56,740 nt of DNA from Sorangium cellulosum (GTDB lineage Bacteria > Myxococcota_A > Polyangia > Polyangiales > Polyangiaceae), in the NCBI GenBank assembly GCA_020720045.1, contig DYPH01000016.1:1-56740 (forward strand), read 5' to 3'. Below, in pieces: positions 25,162 through 34,717 of this stretch. The notes beneath the pieces were generated by a model, which saw nothing but the letters and a program-made list of their open reading frames with translations, ran no database searches and was not told where the DNA came from. The position numbers and the translations under genes are program-made. The first letter of the stretch is position 1, and every line of letters starts with the position of its first letter.

Positions 25162-26529
25162 ATGAAAGCCCTTCTCAGCCGGACTCTAGCTTCCTTGAAT
25201 GCGCGCGAAAGCGGAGCATCGATCGCGCTTTTTCGCGGAATGATCGCGCTCCTCGTCGCGGTCAGCGTCGCCCGGTTTGAGATTTACGGTTGGGCCGAAT
25301 CCTTCTTCCTCCGGCCCCGCTTCTTCTTCTCCTACCCGGGGTTCGCCTGGGTGAAGCCGCCGGGGCCCATCGCCCTGCACGCGCTTTTTTTGGGCGTCTT
25401 CCTCCTCACGATCCCGTTCGCTCTTGGGTGGAAAACCCGTTTGTCGGCGATGGGGATGTTGCTTGGGTTCTTGGCAATTCATCTCTTTGATGTCACCAAC
25501 TACCTGAATCACTACGTACTTCTTCTCCTGCTACTTGTGCACGCGGTCGTCCTTCCACTTGGCGTCCCCTACGGCCTCGATGGGCGCACGAAGGACGGTC
25601 GCTGGACGACCACGAGCCCCCGTTGGCCGCTTCGGGCGCTCCGCTTTCAGGTGGGGATCGTTTATTTTTTTGCCGGCATCGCCAAAGCGAACTCCGACTG
25701 GCTCTTCCACGGGCAGCCGCTCGCGATCTGGCTGGCGGCTCGTGAGGGGCTCCCGCTAGTCGGGCCTCTCTTCGCGCTCCCGGGCGCCGCCCTTGTCATG
25801 AGCTGGTGCGGCTTTCTCTTTGATACATCCATTCCGTTTCTGCTGAGCCATCCCCGACTCCGCCGCCCCGCGTACGTCGCTGTTCTCTTCTTCCACGCGC
25901 TTACGTCTTACCTGTTTCCGATCGGCCTCTTTCCGTGGATCATGGTCTGCGCCGCGACGGTCTTTTTCGCGCCCGACTGGCCGTTGCGCCTGCTGGGACG
26001 CCCGCCTGTTGCCGCCGGCGACGCCGTCGAAGGGCCAAGCGGCCGCAGGGGGGATCGTCTGGGGCGGGCCGCGCTGCTCGCGTTTTCCGTTCACGCGGTG
26101 CTGCAAATTCTTATTCCGTTACGGACGTTTGCGACGCCGGGCCCCGTCGCCTGGCACGAACAGGGGATGCGCTTCTCTTGGCGCGTGATGCTTCGGGAGA
26201 AGAACGCCGCCGTCACCTACCTCGTGGAAGACCAGCGTACCGGACGCGTCCGTGAGGTGCCGCCCCGCGAGTACCTAGATGATCGCCAAGAGCGCGAATT
26301 CGCTACACAACCGGACCTCCTCCTCCAGCTTGGGCGACGCATTGCTGCCGACGAAGCCTCTGCCGGCCGCTCGGTCCGCGTCCGCGTCGACGTTGTCGCT
26401 TCCTGGAACGGGCGTCGGATGCACCGCCTTGTTGATGACCGGATCCCCCTTGAACGCGTCGGTCACGACGTCCCTCTCTCCGCCTGGATCTTGCCGGCTC
26501 CCACCGAGCCGCCCCCCTCTTTCAAGTAG
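25162..26529 (+). CDS. HTTM-domain integral membrane protein
   Basis: The 455-residue protein starts at ATG 25162. It has about eight hydrophobic segments in the first 300 residues (GMIALLVAVSVARFEIYGW; ALFLGVFLLTIPFALGW; HYVLLLLLLVHAVVLPLGV; FQVGIVYFFAGIAKANSDW). The YFFAGIAKANSDWL motif and overall order match HTTM proteins, bacterial relatives of the vitamin-K-dependent gamma-carboxylase N-terminal domain. The last 130 residues are soluble (HEQGMRFSWRVMLREKNAAV). It lies between imelysin and TonB-receptor genes with 9-bp and 8-bp gaps. HTTM genes recur in such operons, but their role in iron uptake is not established. Confidence 0.85.
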   Translation: MKALLSRTLASLNARESGASIALFRGMIALLVAVSVARFEIYGWAESFFLRPRFFFSYPGFAWVKPPGPIALHALFLGVFLLTIPFALGWKTRLSAMGMLLGFLAIHLFDVTNYLNHYVLLLLLLVHAVVLPLGVPYGLDGRTKDGRWTTTSPRWPLRALRFQVGIVYFFAGIAKANSDWLFHGQPLAIWLAAREGLPLVGPLFALPGAALVMSWCGFLFDTSIPFLLSHPRLRRPAYVAVLFFHALTSYLFPIGLFPWIMVCAATVFFAPDWPLRLLGRPPVAAGDAVEGPSGRRGDRLGRAALLAFSVHAVLQILIPLRTFATPGPVAWHEQGMRFSWRVMLREKNAAVTYLVEDQRTGRVREVPPREYLDDRQEREFATQPDLLLQLGRRIAADEASAGRSVRVRVDVVASWNGRRMHRLVDDRIPLERVGHDVPLSAWILPAPTEPPPSFK

Positions 26530-26537
26530 AAAATTCG

Positions 26538-28766
26538 ATGCTTCGCCGCCTTTCTCGCCTTTCTTCGTCGGTTGCCCCCGTGGTTGCCACGCTCCTCGTT
26601 TCGCCCGCTGCTTTCGCCCAGGAGGCGCCTGCGTCGACGGCATCCGCGTCGGCAGCGGAGCCCGAAGAGGTTCGCGTCGTCGGCGCAAAGGAGGCGCAGA
26701 CGGGTGGCTCTGTGCACACCGTCACAGATAAGCAATTGAAGCGCTTCGGCTACGACGATCCCCACCAAGTGTTTCTCGGCGTCCCCGGCGTTTATGTGCG
26801 CGGGGAAGATGGCATGGGGCTTCGGCCGAACATCGGCATGCGCGGAGCAAACTCGGATCGCTCGAAGAAGATTACGCTCATGGAAGATGGCGTACTCTTT
26901 GGACCAGCCCCCTACTCGGCGCCGGCAGCCTACTTCTTTCCGCTCATCGGCCGCATGCGTTCGGTGCGCGTCCTCAAAGGGCCTTCTTCGGTCATTTATG
27001 GCCCGCAAACCGTCGGCGGTGCCATTGATCTTCTGACGCGGGATGTCCCCCAAGGGAGGAGCGGTTTCGCCGAGCTCGCCTTTGGTCAATACGCGTTTCG
27101 CAAAGTCTCCGCAGGCGTCGGCTCCGGCGATGAGCGGGGCGGGTTCTGGTTCGATGGCGAGCACCTGGCGAACGACGGCTTCAAGTCGATCGATGGTGAT
27201 CCCCAAGCAAACACAGGCTTTTCGCGCACCGAGGTGATGACGAAGGCGGAGCGCGTCGTCGACCCGGACGCGGCCATCCGCCAGACCTTCGCCGTGAAGC
27301 TCGGCTACTCGACGGAGCGGAGCAACGAGACCTACGTAGGCCTCACCGACGCCGATTTTCGGGCGAACGCCTACCGGCGTTATGCGGCATCGGCAATGGA
27401 TCGTATGAGCTGGTACCGGACGCAGGTCCAGGTGTCCCACAAAGTCGAGTTCTCCAAGAATTTCGACCTCACCACGACCGCCTACCGCCACGACCTCGAC
27501 CGCTCCTGGCGGAAGCTCAATCGCACCGATCAGGTCGGCGTCGCCGACGTCCTCAACGATCCGACATCTTCCCGAAATCGCCAGCTTTATGGCGTTCTCA
27601 CCGGCGCCGTCGACTCCCAGGGGACCTCAGACACGCTCTACGTCGGCCCCAACGACCGGACGTTCGTGTCGCAAGGAATTCAGACGCACGTTCGCTGGAA
27701 GGTGAAACAGGGGAGTGCCCAGCATCAGTTCCTTTATGGCCTCCGTTTTCATCACGACTCTATCGATCGAAAGCACACCGAAGACGCCTTCGTGATGCGC
27801 GGCGGGAAGCTCGTCTCCACCGCGTCGCCGACGCTGACCACCGCCGACAACCGGGACGCCACCGATGCGGCGAGCGGCTTCGTGCAGGATACACTGACTG
27901 TCGGGCGCTTGGTGCTAACGCCTGGAATTCGCGTCGAAGCGATCCACGGTCGTCGAGAAGATCGCCTCACCGGCGTGACCTCCAGCGGGCGATCGGTGAC
28001 GGCGATCCCAGGGATCGGCGGCTACCTCGCGGTTGTTCGCGAGAAAAAACAGGAATTCGGCGCAGTGCTTGGCGCTCATCGCGGCTTCAGTCCCGCGCCG
28101 CCGTCGACGACGGGCGTAACGGCGCCGGAGACGAGCTGGAACTTTGAGGGGGGCGCGCGCTACACGCGCCGTGCGTTCCACGCGGAAATCTTAGGGTTTT
28201 ATAACGCCTACCAGAACCTCACGAGCCTCTGCGGCTTCTCAAGCGGCTGCACCGGCGGGACCGTCGATCGCCAGTTCGACGCCGGAAAGGCCCGCGTCTT
28301 TGGCGTGGAAGCCTTCGCCGACGGGGCCTGGAAGCTCGGCCGTGACTTGTCGGTGCCGGCGCGCGTCTCGTACACCTACACGCGGACCGAGTTCCTTGAG
28401 GACTTCTCGTCCGGAGATCCCCAGTTCGGTCGCGTCTTGGCCGGGTTTGAGATGCCGTACATTCCGCGTCATCAGATTTCCGGGAACGTCGGTCTGGAGC
28501 ACCGGCGGTTTGCGCTGAATGTTGCCGGCACGTACGTCGACAAGACCCGTGAAATTGCTGGAGATGGCCCGCTCGAGCCGTCGCTCACGACGGACGCCTA
28601 CTTCCTTCTGGATGCGAGCGCAAAGCTCGTACTCAGTGAGCATTGGGAGCTCTCCCTCAATGCTCGTAACCTCCTCAATGAAACCTACATCGCGTCACGC
28701 CGCCCCTTTGGCGCGCGCCCCGGTGCACCGCGGTGGATGCAGGCAGGCGTTCGCGCCACTTTCTGA
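26538..28766 (+). CDS. TonB-dependent outer-membrane receptor (FecA-like)
   Basis: The 742-residue protein has a cleavable signal peptide ending SPAAFAQ. The plug domain occupies about 45-160: VFLGVPGVYVRGEDGMGLRP, NIGMRGANSDRSKKITLMED, and the LKGPSSVIYGPQTVGGAID segment typical of the family. The barrel follows and ends MQAGVRATF with a terminal Phe, the standard outer-membrane insertion signal. The NIGMRG and GAIDLLTR motifs point to FecA-like siderophore or metal-chelate receptors. It is the last gene of the four-gene operon beginning at 22734. No TonB, ExbB or ExbD gene is in the window. The ligand is unknown. Confidence 0.93.
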   Translation: MLRRLSRLSSSVAPVVATLLVSPAAFAQEAPASTASASAAEPEEVRVVGAKEAQTGGSVHTVTDKQLKRFGYDDPHQVFLGVPGVYVRGEDGMGLRPNIGMRGANSDRSKKITLMEDGVLFGPAPYSAPAAYFFPLIGRMRSVRVLKGPSSVIYGPQTVGGAIDLLTRDVPQGRSGFAELAFGQYAFRKVSAGVGSGDERGGFWFDGEHLANDGFKSIDGDPQANTGFSRTEVMTKAERVVDPDAAIRQTFAVKLGYSTERSNETYVGLTDADFRANAYRRYAASAMDRMSWYRTQVQVSHKVEFSKNFDLTTTAYRHDLDRSWRKLNRTDQVGVADVLNDPTSSRNRQLYGVLTGAVDSQGTSDTLYVGPNDRTFVSQGIQTHVRWKVKQGSAQHQFLYGLRFHHDSIDRKHTEDAFVMRGGKLVSTASPTLTTADNRDATDAASGFVQDTLTVGRLVLTPGIRVEAIHGRREDRLTGVTSSGRSVTAIPGIGGYLAVVREKKQEFGAVLGAHRGFSPAPPSTTGVTAPETSWNFEGGARYTRRAFHAEILGFYNAYQNLTSLCGFSSGCTGGTVDRQFDAGKARVFGVEAFADGAWKLGRDLSVPARVSYTYTRTEFLEDFSSGDPQFGRVLAGFEMPYIPRHQISGNVGLEHRRFALNVAGTYVDKTREIAGDGPLEPSLTTDAYFLLDASAKLVLSEHWELSLNARNLLNETYIASRRPFGARPGAPRWMQAGVRATF

Positions 28767-28812
28767 GGAAGCGGGGACCGACGCGCCGCCGTCCGGTGTA
28801 AGGTCGGCGGCG

Positions 28813-31557
28813 ATGACGGACGGTAAGAACGCAAAAAGTACGCGGGATGTTGCCCCCAAAGAGCCCTCGTTGCCGCGCGCCCGCGGCTCGAAGCGGAAGC
28901 TTGAAGGGGATCTCGACGCCATCGATGACGCGATCGCGCCCTGGGCCGTCGGTGCCCGTCCGGAGCCGACGGCGGCCCGGGAAATGGTCCGTGTTTCCGC
29001 GAATTTCGTCGCGCAACCGACCGACCCAGCCACCCTTCCCGAAGTCCCCGACACCGTCGACAGCCTCCTCGACCTCGCGAGCCCCATCGCCCGGCGAGCC
29101 CTCGCGCTCGGCGTCCAGGCGCGCGACTCGCGCCTCCACGTGTTCGTTTCCGTCGATCCCGAGATCGCCATCGACGAGGACGTCCTCCATTTCGTCGAGC
29201 GCCGCCTCGCGGAAGGCACGCGGCCGAGCCCGCCGGACATTGTCTATGTCCACGATTTTCTTCGTCCGGAAGCGCCGGTTCCGCTCGCGATCCCGATCGG
29301 CACCGCCCGCCCGGTCGCGGCGATCGTCGAGCGTCTCGTCCAGCGGCTCCGGTTGGAGATGCCGTCGGTCCGTGAGGCGCCCGAGGTGCTCCGTGCCGAG
29401 GAGCAGATCGGCACGCGCCTTGAGCAGAAGAATCGCGAGGTCGTGACCGGCCTCGAGAGTCGCGCGAAGAACCTCGGATTCGGCGTAAAGTCCCTCCAGG
29501 GCGGCATTCAAACCTACCCGATTTTGCATGGAAAACCGCTCTCCGTGGAGCAGTTTGAGGCCCTCGACGCCGCCACCAAACAGGCGCTCGGCGCCGCCGA
29601 AGAGCGGTTGACCGCGGAGGTCGCGAAGGCGGTCGATCGCGTCCGCACGGCGACGGCAAAATACGAGGCCCGCCGAGACGAAGCACTCGCCAAGGCAGCG
29701 CGATCGCTGGTGGAAAAGGCGGTCGATGGTGCGGTGGCCGAGATCGCCGGCCTCTTTTCCGACGGGACGCCCGCAAGCACCGATGCCGCGCGGCGTTCTC
29801 CGCCCCTTGCGCTGCTCGCCTGGTTTGGGGCGGCCCGCGAGGCGCTCGTCGCCGACTGGGCCGATCTCGTGCTCCCCGAGAAGAACGACGACGACGAAGA
29901 GCTCGATCCCGAGCACGCCACGCGCCTCGGGCGCTTCCGGGTGAACGTCTTCGTCGCCCGCGATCCCGACGATTTTGCGCCGCCGGTTGTCTACGAGACG
30001 AATCCGAGCTGGCCGAATTTGTTTGGGTACTTGGAGCGTCGGGCGAAATTTGGTGCACTCCTCACCGATTTCACCCGGGTCCGTGCGGGCGCTCTTCACC
30101 GGGCCTCCGGCGGTGTCCTCGTGCTCCGCGCGGCCGACCTCTTGACCGATCCGATCCTCTGGGAACGGACGAAGCGAGCCCTCCGCGAGCGGAAAATGGC
30201 GCCGGAGGATCCGCTCGGCCCCCTCGGCCTGTACACGACGACGCTGCGGCCGGTTCCGGTCCCCCTCGACGTCAAGGTCGTCCTCGTCGGAACGCCAGAA
30301 ATGTATGCCGATTTGCTCGACGCCGACGCCGACTTCGCCTCCCTCTTCCGGGTGAAAGTCGAGGTCGATCCGGCGGTGCCGCGGACGCCGGAGTCGATCC
30401 GACTCCTCGACGGCTACCTGATGGGGCGCCTCTCCCGCGACGAAGAACTTCACGAACTTGCTGGAAAAACTCCCGTTTTCGACGCTGGCGCCCGCGCGAA
30501 GCTCCTCGACCTCGCCGCGCGCCTCGCCGGCGAACGGGACCGCCTTTCGCTGATGCTCGCCCCCCTCCAGGAGACCGGCGCCTTCGCACGGACCGAGGTC
30601 CTCGCACGCGGCACTTCGGAAACCATTACCGCCGACGACGTCCGTCGGGCCTGGCGGGAGCGCCGCGACCGGACCGGCCTCGCTGAGCGCCATTTCCGGA
30701 CGCTCCTCCTCGATGGCACCGTCGTCGTCGACACCGATGGCCTCCGCGTCGGCTGTGTGAACGGGCTCTCGGTGCTCTCGACGGGCGACGTCGATTTTGG
30801 GCAGCCGGTCCGGATCACGGCGGTCATCGCGCTTGGCCGCGAGGGGCTCATCGACGTCGAGCGGGAAGCCCAGCTCGGCGGCGCGATCCATACGAAAGGT
30901 ATCGCGATTTTGCGTGGTTACCTTGGTCGCCTCTTCGGCCAAGAGCGCCCGCTTTCGCTCCGTGCCCAAATCGCCTTCGAGCAGAGCTACGGCGAGATCG
31001 ATGGCGATAGCGCCGCCTGCGCGGAACTCTTCGCGCTGCTCTCGGCGCTCGCCGACGTCGGCATCGACCAGGGGATCGCCATCACCGGCAGCCTGAACCA
31101 GCTCGGCGCCGTCCAGGCCGTCGGCGGCGTTTGTGCAAAGATTGAGGGCTTTTACGACCTTTGCCAGGCGCGCGGACTGACCAGCCACCAGGGGGTCATG
31201 CTCCCGCGATCCAACGTCTCCCACCTCGTCCTCCGCGAGGACGTCGCCGAGGCGGTCGCCGCCGGGAAATTCCACCTCTACGCGATCGACAACGTCGCCC
31301 AGGGGGTCGCCGTGCTGACCGGACTCCCCGCCGGCGAACGCGACGGGAACGGGCGTTTTCCTGCGTCGAGCGTCTTCGGGCGCGTGGAGCGTCGCATCAT
31401 CGAGATCGCCGAGCGCCTTCGCGAGGCCGAGGCCCCTGCGCGGCTTCCGGCCCCCCCCGACTCAACGGCCGAACTGCCGCCTCAAGACATGGACCGGCGC
31501 GGCGACGGCAGCGAACCACGAGGGTGGGCGCCTCCGACGGTCGGGCGCGGGCGATGA
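28813..31557 (+). CDS. Lon-like (S16) protease with degenerate AAA+ module
   Basis: The 914-residue protein starts at ATG 28813; the frame is open further upstream but overlaps the receptor gene. It matches the AAA_32/LonB-like protease family. The proteolytic domain (about 640-860) has Ser733 in DGDSAACAEL and Lys776 in CAKIEGFYDL, a 43-residue spacing identical to E. coli Lon Ser679/Lys722. The ATPase half is altered. The usual P-loop strand reads LHVFVSVDPEIAIDEDV (about 109-124) without GxxGxGKT, and the Walker B strand GGVLVLRAADLL has Arg439 where Asp is expected. It probably hydrolyses peptides without ATP turnover, or depends on a partner. The next gene overlaps its stop as ATGA. Confidence 0.85.
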   Translation: MTDGKNAKSTRDVAPKEPSLPRARGSKRKLEGDLDAIDDAIAPWAVGARPEPTAAREMVRVSANFVAQPTDPATLPEVPDTVDSLLDLASPIARRALALGVQARDSRLHVFVSVDPEIAIDEDVLHFVERRLAEGTRPSPPDIVYVHDFLRPEAPVPLAIPIGTARPVAAIVERLVQRLRLEMPSVREAPEVLRAEEQIGTRLEQKNREVVTGLESRAKNLGFGVKSLQGGIQTYPILHGKPLSVEQFEALDAATKQALGAAEERLTAEVAKAVDRVRTATAKYEARRDEALAKAARSLVEKAVDGAVAEIAGLFSDGTPASTDAARRSPPLALLAWFGAAREALVADWADLVLPEKNDDDEELDPEHATRLGRFRVNVFVARDPDDFAPPVVYETNPSWPNLFGYLERRAKFGALLTDFTRVRAGALHRASGGVLVLRAADLLTDPILWERTKRALRERKMAPEDPLGPLGLYTTTLRPVPVPLDVKVVLVGTPEMYADLLDADADFASLFRVKVEVDPAVPRTPESIRLLDGYLMGRLSRDEELHELAGKTPVFDAGARAKLLDLAARLAGERDRLSLMLAPLQETGAFARTEVLARGTSETITADDVRRAWRERRDRTGLAERHFRTLLLDGTVVVDTDGLRVGCVNGLSVLSTGDVDFGQPVRITAVIALGREGLIDVEREAQLGGAIHTKGIAILRGYLGRLFGQERPLSLRAQIAFEQSYGEIDGDSAACAELFALLSALADVGIDQGIAITGSLNQLGAVQAVGGVCAKIEGFYDLCQARGLTSHQGVMLPRSNVSHLVLREDVAEAVAAGKFHLYAIDNVAQGVAVLTGLPAGERDGNGRFPASSVFGRVERRIIEIAERLREAEAPARLPAPPDSTAELPPQDMDRRGDGSEPRGWAPPTVGRGR

Positions 31558-32423
31558 AACGACCGAATTCGTTTTTGCTTTCAGCGCTTTGTGCCGTGCT
31601 CCTGACCGGATGCCTCGCGCGGCCGACCGTGGAGCGCGTCGTCGATGGGCGCCTGGTGCGCGGCGAACCGACCGACCCCACGCAGACGGCAGCGCTCCTC
31701 CAGCACCCGCCGCCGGCGCCGCCGCCCGTCGATCCTGGGGCGGGCCTCCCAGAACCGCAAGCCGATCAGGCGCGACTGGCCCTTGCCGCGCGCACCGATG
31801 CCGACGGTCGCGACAAAGTCGCGGCGGCGCGAGCTGCTTCCGATCCCGCCGTCCTCCCCGCGCTTTGGGGGGCGGCGCTCGCGCTCGTGCCGACGGCAAA
31901 AGGGGAAGCATTTCAGGCGGTTGAGGCTCGGCTCGCCGCCGGAGATACCCTCGGTGCCGCCCGCCTCTCGGGGGCCATCGCCGACGCGCTCCTCGCCCAA
32001 CGGAACCTGAGCGTCGGGCCGCTCCCGGAGCCGGTGGCGACGCTCGCCCTTGACGACGCGTTTACGTTTGCCCGCGACCGGGTTTCGAGCCGGCGAAGGA
32101 AGGTGGCGCTCGCACCGGAAGCGGTCGCCGTGCGCGGCTACCTGCTCGGCGACGAGGCCTTCGCGCGGGCCCTCCTTGAAGAGCGCGCGGCGGCCGGCTC
32201 GACGGCGGCTGCGGGGCTCCTCGCGGCGCTTCGTGGCGCCGGGACTCCAGAAACCATGAAGGAATTCCGTGCGATCCCCGGGGCGCTCGCCTTCCGCGCC
32301 ATCGTTGCTCGCCGCCGCCGCGCTGCGGAACCGCCGCGCGACGAAGCGGTCGCCGACGCCCAACGCCTCGGTGGGCTGGCGGCGGCGATCGCCGTCGCGC
32401 GCGTACGCCCATCGGCGTCCTAA
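31554..32423 (+). CDS. Lipoprotein of unknown function, coupled to the Lon-like protease
   Basis: The 289-residue protein starts at ATG 31554, overlapping the protease stop by ATGA, which indicates translational coupling. It has a lipoprotein signal (LSALCAVLLTGC) and a Pro-rich stretch, then Ala/Leu/Arg-rich helices (AAARAASDPAVLPALWGAAL; GDTLGAARLSGAIADALLA). The helices recall short solenoid repeats, but no family was recognised. The lipid anchor places it outside the cytoplasm while the protease lacks an export signal, so a direct complex is not obvious. Confidence 0.75.
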   Translation: MKRPNSFLLSALCAVLLTGCLARPTVERVVDGRLVRGEPTDPTQTAALLQHPPPAPPPVDPGAGLPEPQADQARLALAARTDADGRDKVAAARAASDPAVLPALWGAALALVPTAKGEAFQAVEARLAAGDTLGAARLSGAIADALLAQRNLSVGPLPEPVATLALDDAFTFARDRVSSRRRKVALAPEAVAVRGYLLGDEAFARALLEERAAAGSTAAAGLLAALRGAGTPETMKEFRAIPGALAFRAIVARRRRAAEPPRDEAVADAQRLGGLAAAIAVARVRPSAS

Positions 32424-32465
32424 ATTCGCCAGGGCGGCGGCGCGGTTCGCGTATCGTGGCGACCC

Positions 32466-34004
32466 ATGCGCGCCGACGAATACCTCGCCCTTGATGCCCT
32501 CGGACTCGCCGAACGCCTCCGCAAGAAGGAGGTTTCATCGGCGGAAGTGCTCGCCGCTGCCGAAGCGCGCTGCGACGCGGTCAATCCGAAGATCAATGCA
32601 GTCATTCACCGTTTCGCGGCGACTGCCATCGGCGAGCTGCCTGCCGAGCCATCGGCCACGCCGTTTTGGGGAGTGCCGTTTTTGGTGAAGGACCTCGACG
32701 GAACCCTCGCAAATGCGCCATTTTGTGGAGGCTCTCGGGCCCTTCGCGACTACCAGGCTCCGACCGATTCTGACCTGTTTCGCCGTTACAAGGAGATCGG
32801 ACTCGCGATCTTTGGGAAGACGAACACGCCGGAATTCGGGATTGTCGCATTTACAGAACCGGAACTGTTTGGCGCGACGAAAAACCCTTGGAATCTCGAC
32901 CATACGCCCGGCGGTTCGAGTGGTGGCTCGGCGGCGGCGGTCGCGGCGGGGATCGTGCCGGTGGCCCACGCGGGGGATGGCGGCGGATCGATTCGTATTC
33001 CGGCGTCGGCCTGCGGGCTCTTTGGGCTGAAGCCGACGCGGGGGCGCATGCCGCTCGGGCCCGTCGGCGAGGGGTGGAACGGCCTCGTCGTGCCCCACGT
33101 CGTTTCTCGAACGGTCCGCGACAGCGCCGCCTTTCTCGACGCGACCTGGGCCGACCCAAAGCGGGGCGACGTCGGTGCGCCCTACGGTCCGCCTCCGGCC
33201 CCGTACCCCGGAAATTTCCTCGCGGAGGTGACGAAGATCCCTCGCAGGCTCCGAATCGGATTCACGTCGCAGTCGATCTTCGGCAAGGATACCCATGCAG
33301 ACTGCACCCATGCCCTGGGCGAGGCGATGCGTGCCTGCGAGGCGCTCGGCCACGACGTCTTCGAGACGACGCTCCCGCTCCCCGCCCACGGCCTCCACGG
33401 CCGTGACGCCCTCCGCCGGGCCTACCTGGTCATCGTCGCGGCTGGCGTTTCCGCGGCGGTCCGCGAGACGACGCGCCTCACCGGGCGGAAGGTCGACGCG
33501 GCGAATTTCGAGCCGGCGACCTGGTTCCTCCATCAGCTCGGCGAGGCTCTCTCGGCGGTCGATCTCGAGGAGGCGCGCGGCACGATGTTCGCGGCGACGC
33601 GGGCAGTTTCCGCCGCGTTTTCAACGCTTTCTGCGCCGACCGACGGCACCTTTGATCTGCTCGCAACGCCGACGCTCGCCCACCCACCGGCCCGTATCGG
33701 CGAACTCGCGCTGAAACCGGCGGAGCGCGCCGGGCTCGCGCTTCTGCGCCGCGCCCCGGTCCGTGCCCTCCTCGAGCGGGCCCTCGATGACCTCTCCAAG
33801 GCCTCCTTTGAGAAGACGCCGAACACGATGCTCTTCAACATGACCGGGCAGCCGGCCATGAGCCTTCCGCTCCACGTCGATCGCCACAATTTACCGATTG
33901 GCGTTCAGTTCATTGCCCCTTTCGGCGACGAAGCAACGCTCCTCTCGCTCGCCGGACAACTTGAAGCGGCCGCCCCGTGGGTCGGACGGTATCCGAAGCT
34001 TTGA
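32466..34004 (+). CDS. Amidase-signature family hydrolase
   Basis: The 512-residue protein has the full amidase signature. The Ser-cisSer-Lys triad is visible: Lys75 in PFLVKDLDG, the cis-Ser near 151 in [14 protein letters not shown] and the nucleophile Ser175 in [12 protein letters not shown]. The [14 protein letters not shown] and [15 protein letters not shown] segments are diagnostic, and the length is typical. No signal peptide is present, so it is cytoplasmic. Such enzymes hydrolyse carboxamides (acetamide, indoleacetamide, aryl amides); nothing here fixes the substrate. It lacks GatC/GatB neighbours, so it is unlikely to be GatA. Its stop overlaps the following TTG start. Confidence 0.93.
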   Translation: MRADEYLALDALGLAERLRKKEVSSAEVLAAAEARCDAVNPKINAVIHRFAATAIGELPAEPSATPFWGVPFLVKDLDGTLANAPFCGGSRALRDYQAPTDSDLFRRYKEIGLAIFGKTNTPEFGIVAFTEPELFGATKNPWNLDHTPGGSSGGSAAAVAAGIVPVAHAGDGGGSIRIPASACGLFGLKPTRGRMPLGPVGEGWNGLVVPHVVSRTVRDSAAFLDATWADPKRGDVGAPYGPPPAPYPGNFLAEVTKIPRRLRIGFTSQSIFGKDTHADCTHALGEAMRACEALGHDVFETTLPLPAHGLHGRDALRRAYLVIVAAGVSAAVRETTRLTGRKVDAANFEPATWFLHQLGEALSAVDLEEARGTMFAATRAVSAAFSTLSAPTDGTFDLLATPTLAHPPARIGELALKPAERAGLALLRRAPVRALLERALDDLSKASFEKTPNTMLFNMTGQPAMSLPLHVDRHNLPIGVQFIAPFGDEATLLSLAGQLEAAAPWVGRYPKL

Positions 34005-34489
34005 GCCGTCGTTGGTTTCCCATTTTTCTTGCGGGCTTGGCCGGTTGCAAAACGCTCGGAGCGGGGGCGACGGAGAGCTATTCGCTCCTGTACAGCTGCC
34101 CGCCGGAGCACGTCCAAACCATCGAGCGGAGCGATTTGGACGCAGCCGCATCCGTGCTCGCCGTTTCCTCACCGCCTACGGCGGTTCCGGGCGGACGAGC
34201 AGCTGCTGTGATCGCCCAGTGGCACATCGCCACCGAAACGACCCCAAAGGAGCCGCCGAAAGAGGTTGCGGAAGACCCGGCACGACGGAAGGTCTGGGAG
34301 GCCCACCGCGCCGAAGTGCTCGCGGAACTCGACCAAAAAACAGCGTTTGAAGTTCGTGGTTGTGGGCACAGTGAATTGCTTTTATGTGCCCATACGAAAA
34401 ATCCAAAGAATGGCGCTACCTATACGAATGAGGTTGCCTGCGTCGGGAATCCCTTCCGGCAGGACGCCCGCCCGATGCCCGGCAGGTAA
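34001..34489 (+). CDS. Small lipoprotein of unknown function
   Basis: The 162-residue protein starts at TTG 34001, overlapping the amidase stop as TTGA; the frame upstream lies in the amidase gene. This start gives a short lipoprotein signal, [15 protein letters not shown]. The mature part has four further Cys (YSCPPEHVQ; VRGCGHSELLLCAH; EVACVGNP). No family was recognised. Translational coupling to the amidase is inferred from the overlap. Confidence 0.65.
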   Translation: MSRRWFPIFLAGLAGCKTLGAGATESYSLLYSCPPEHVQTIERSDLDAAASVLAVSSPPTAVPGGRAAAVIAQWHIATETTPKEPPKEVAEDPARRKVWEAHRAEVLAELDQKTAFEVRGCGHSELLLCAHTKNPKNGATYTNEVACVGNPFRQDARPMPGR

Positions 34490-34717
34490 CAACGCCGACC
34501 CGCTGCCGAGGACGGCGCGCCCTGCTCCTGGTGGCGGCGCACGCCCACACTTCGCTGCTGGACGTGCGCTTCCGCAGTGCCACCCATTTCGGCCGAGTTT
34601 CAGTGGGTGCGGAGGGGCCTACCGCTCGCAGGGACTGTACGGATCTGCTTGCGCGGGGTCGCCGCTTTCGTTACTGAACGCGCGTTCCGTAACCGCGACC
34701 GTCCCCTGGAGAGAGCC

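Noticed and set aside
28675-31275. Minus-strand open frame of 866 codons
   Set aside because: It lies antisense to the Lon-like protease and shows no signal, domain or ribosome-binding site.
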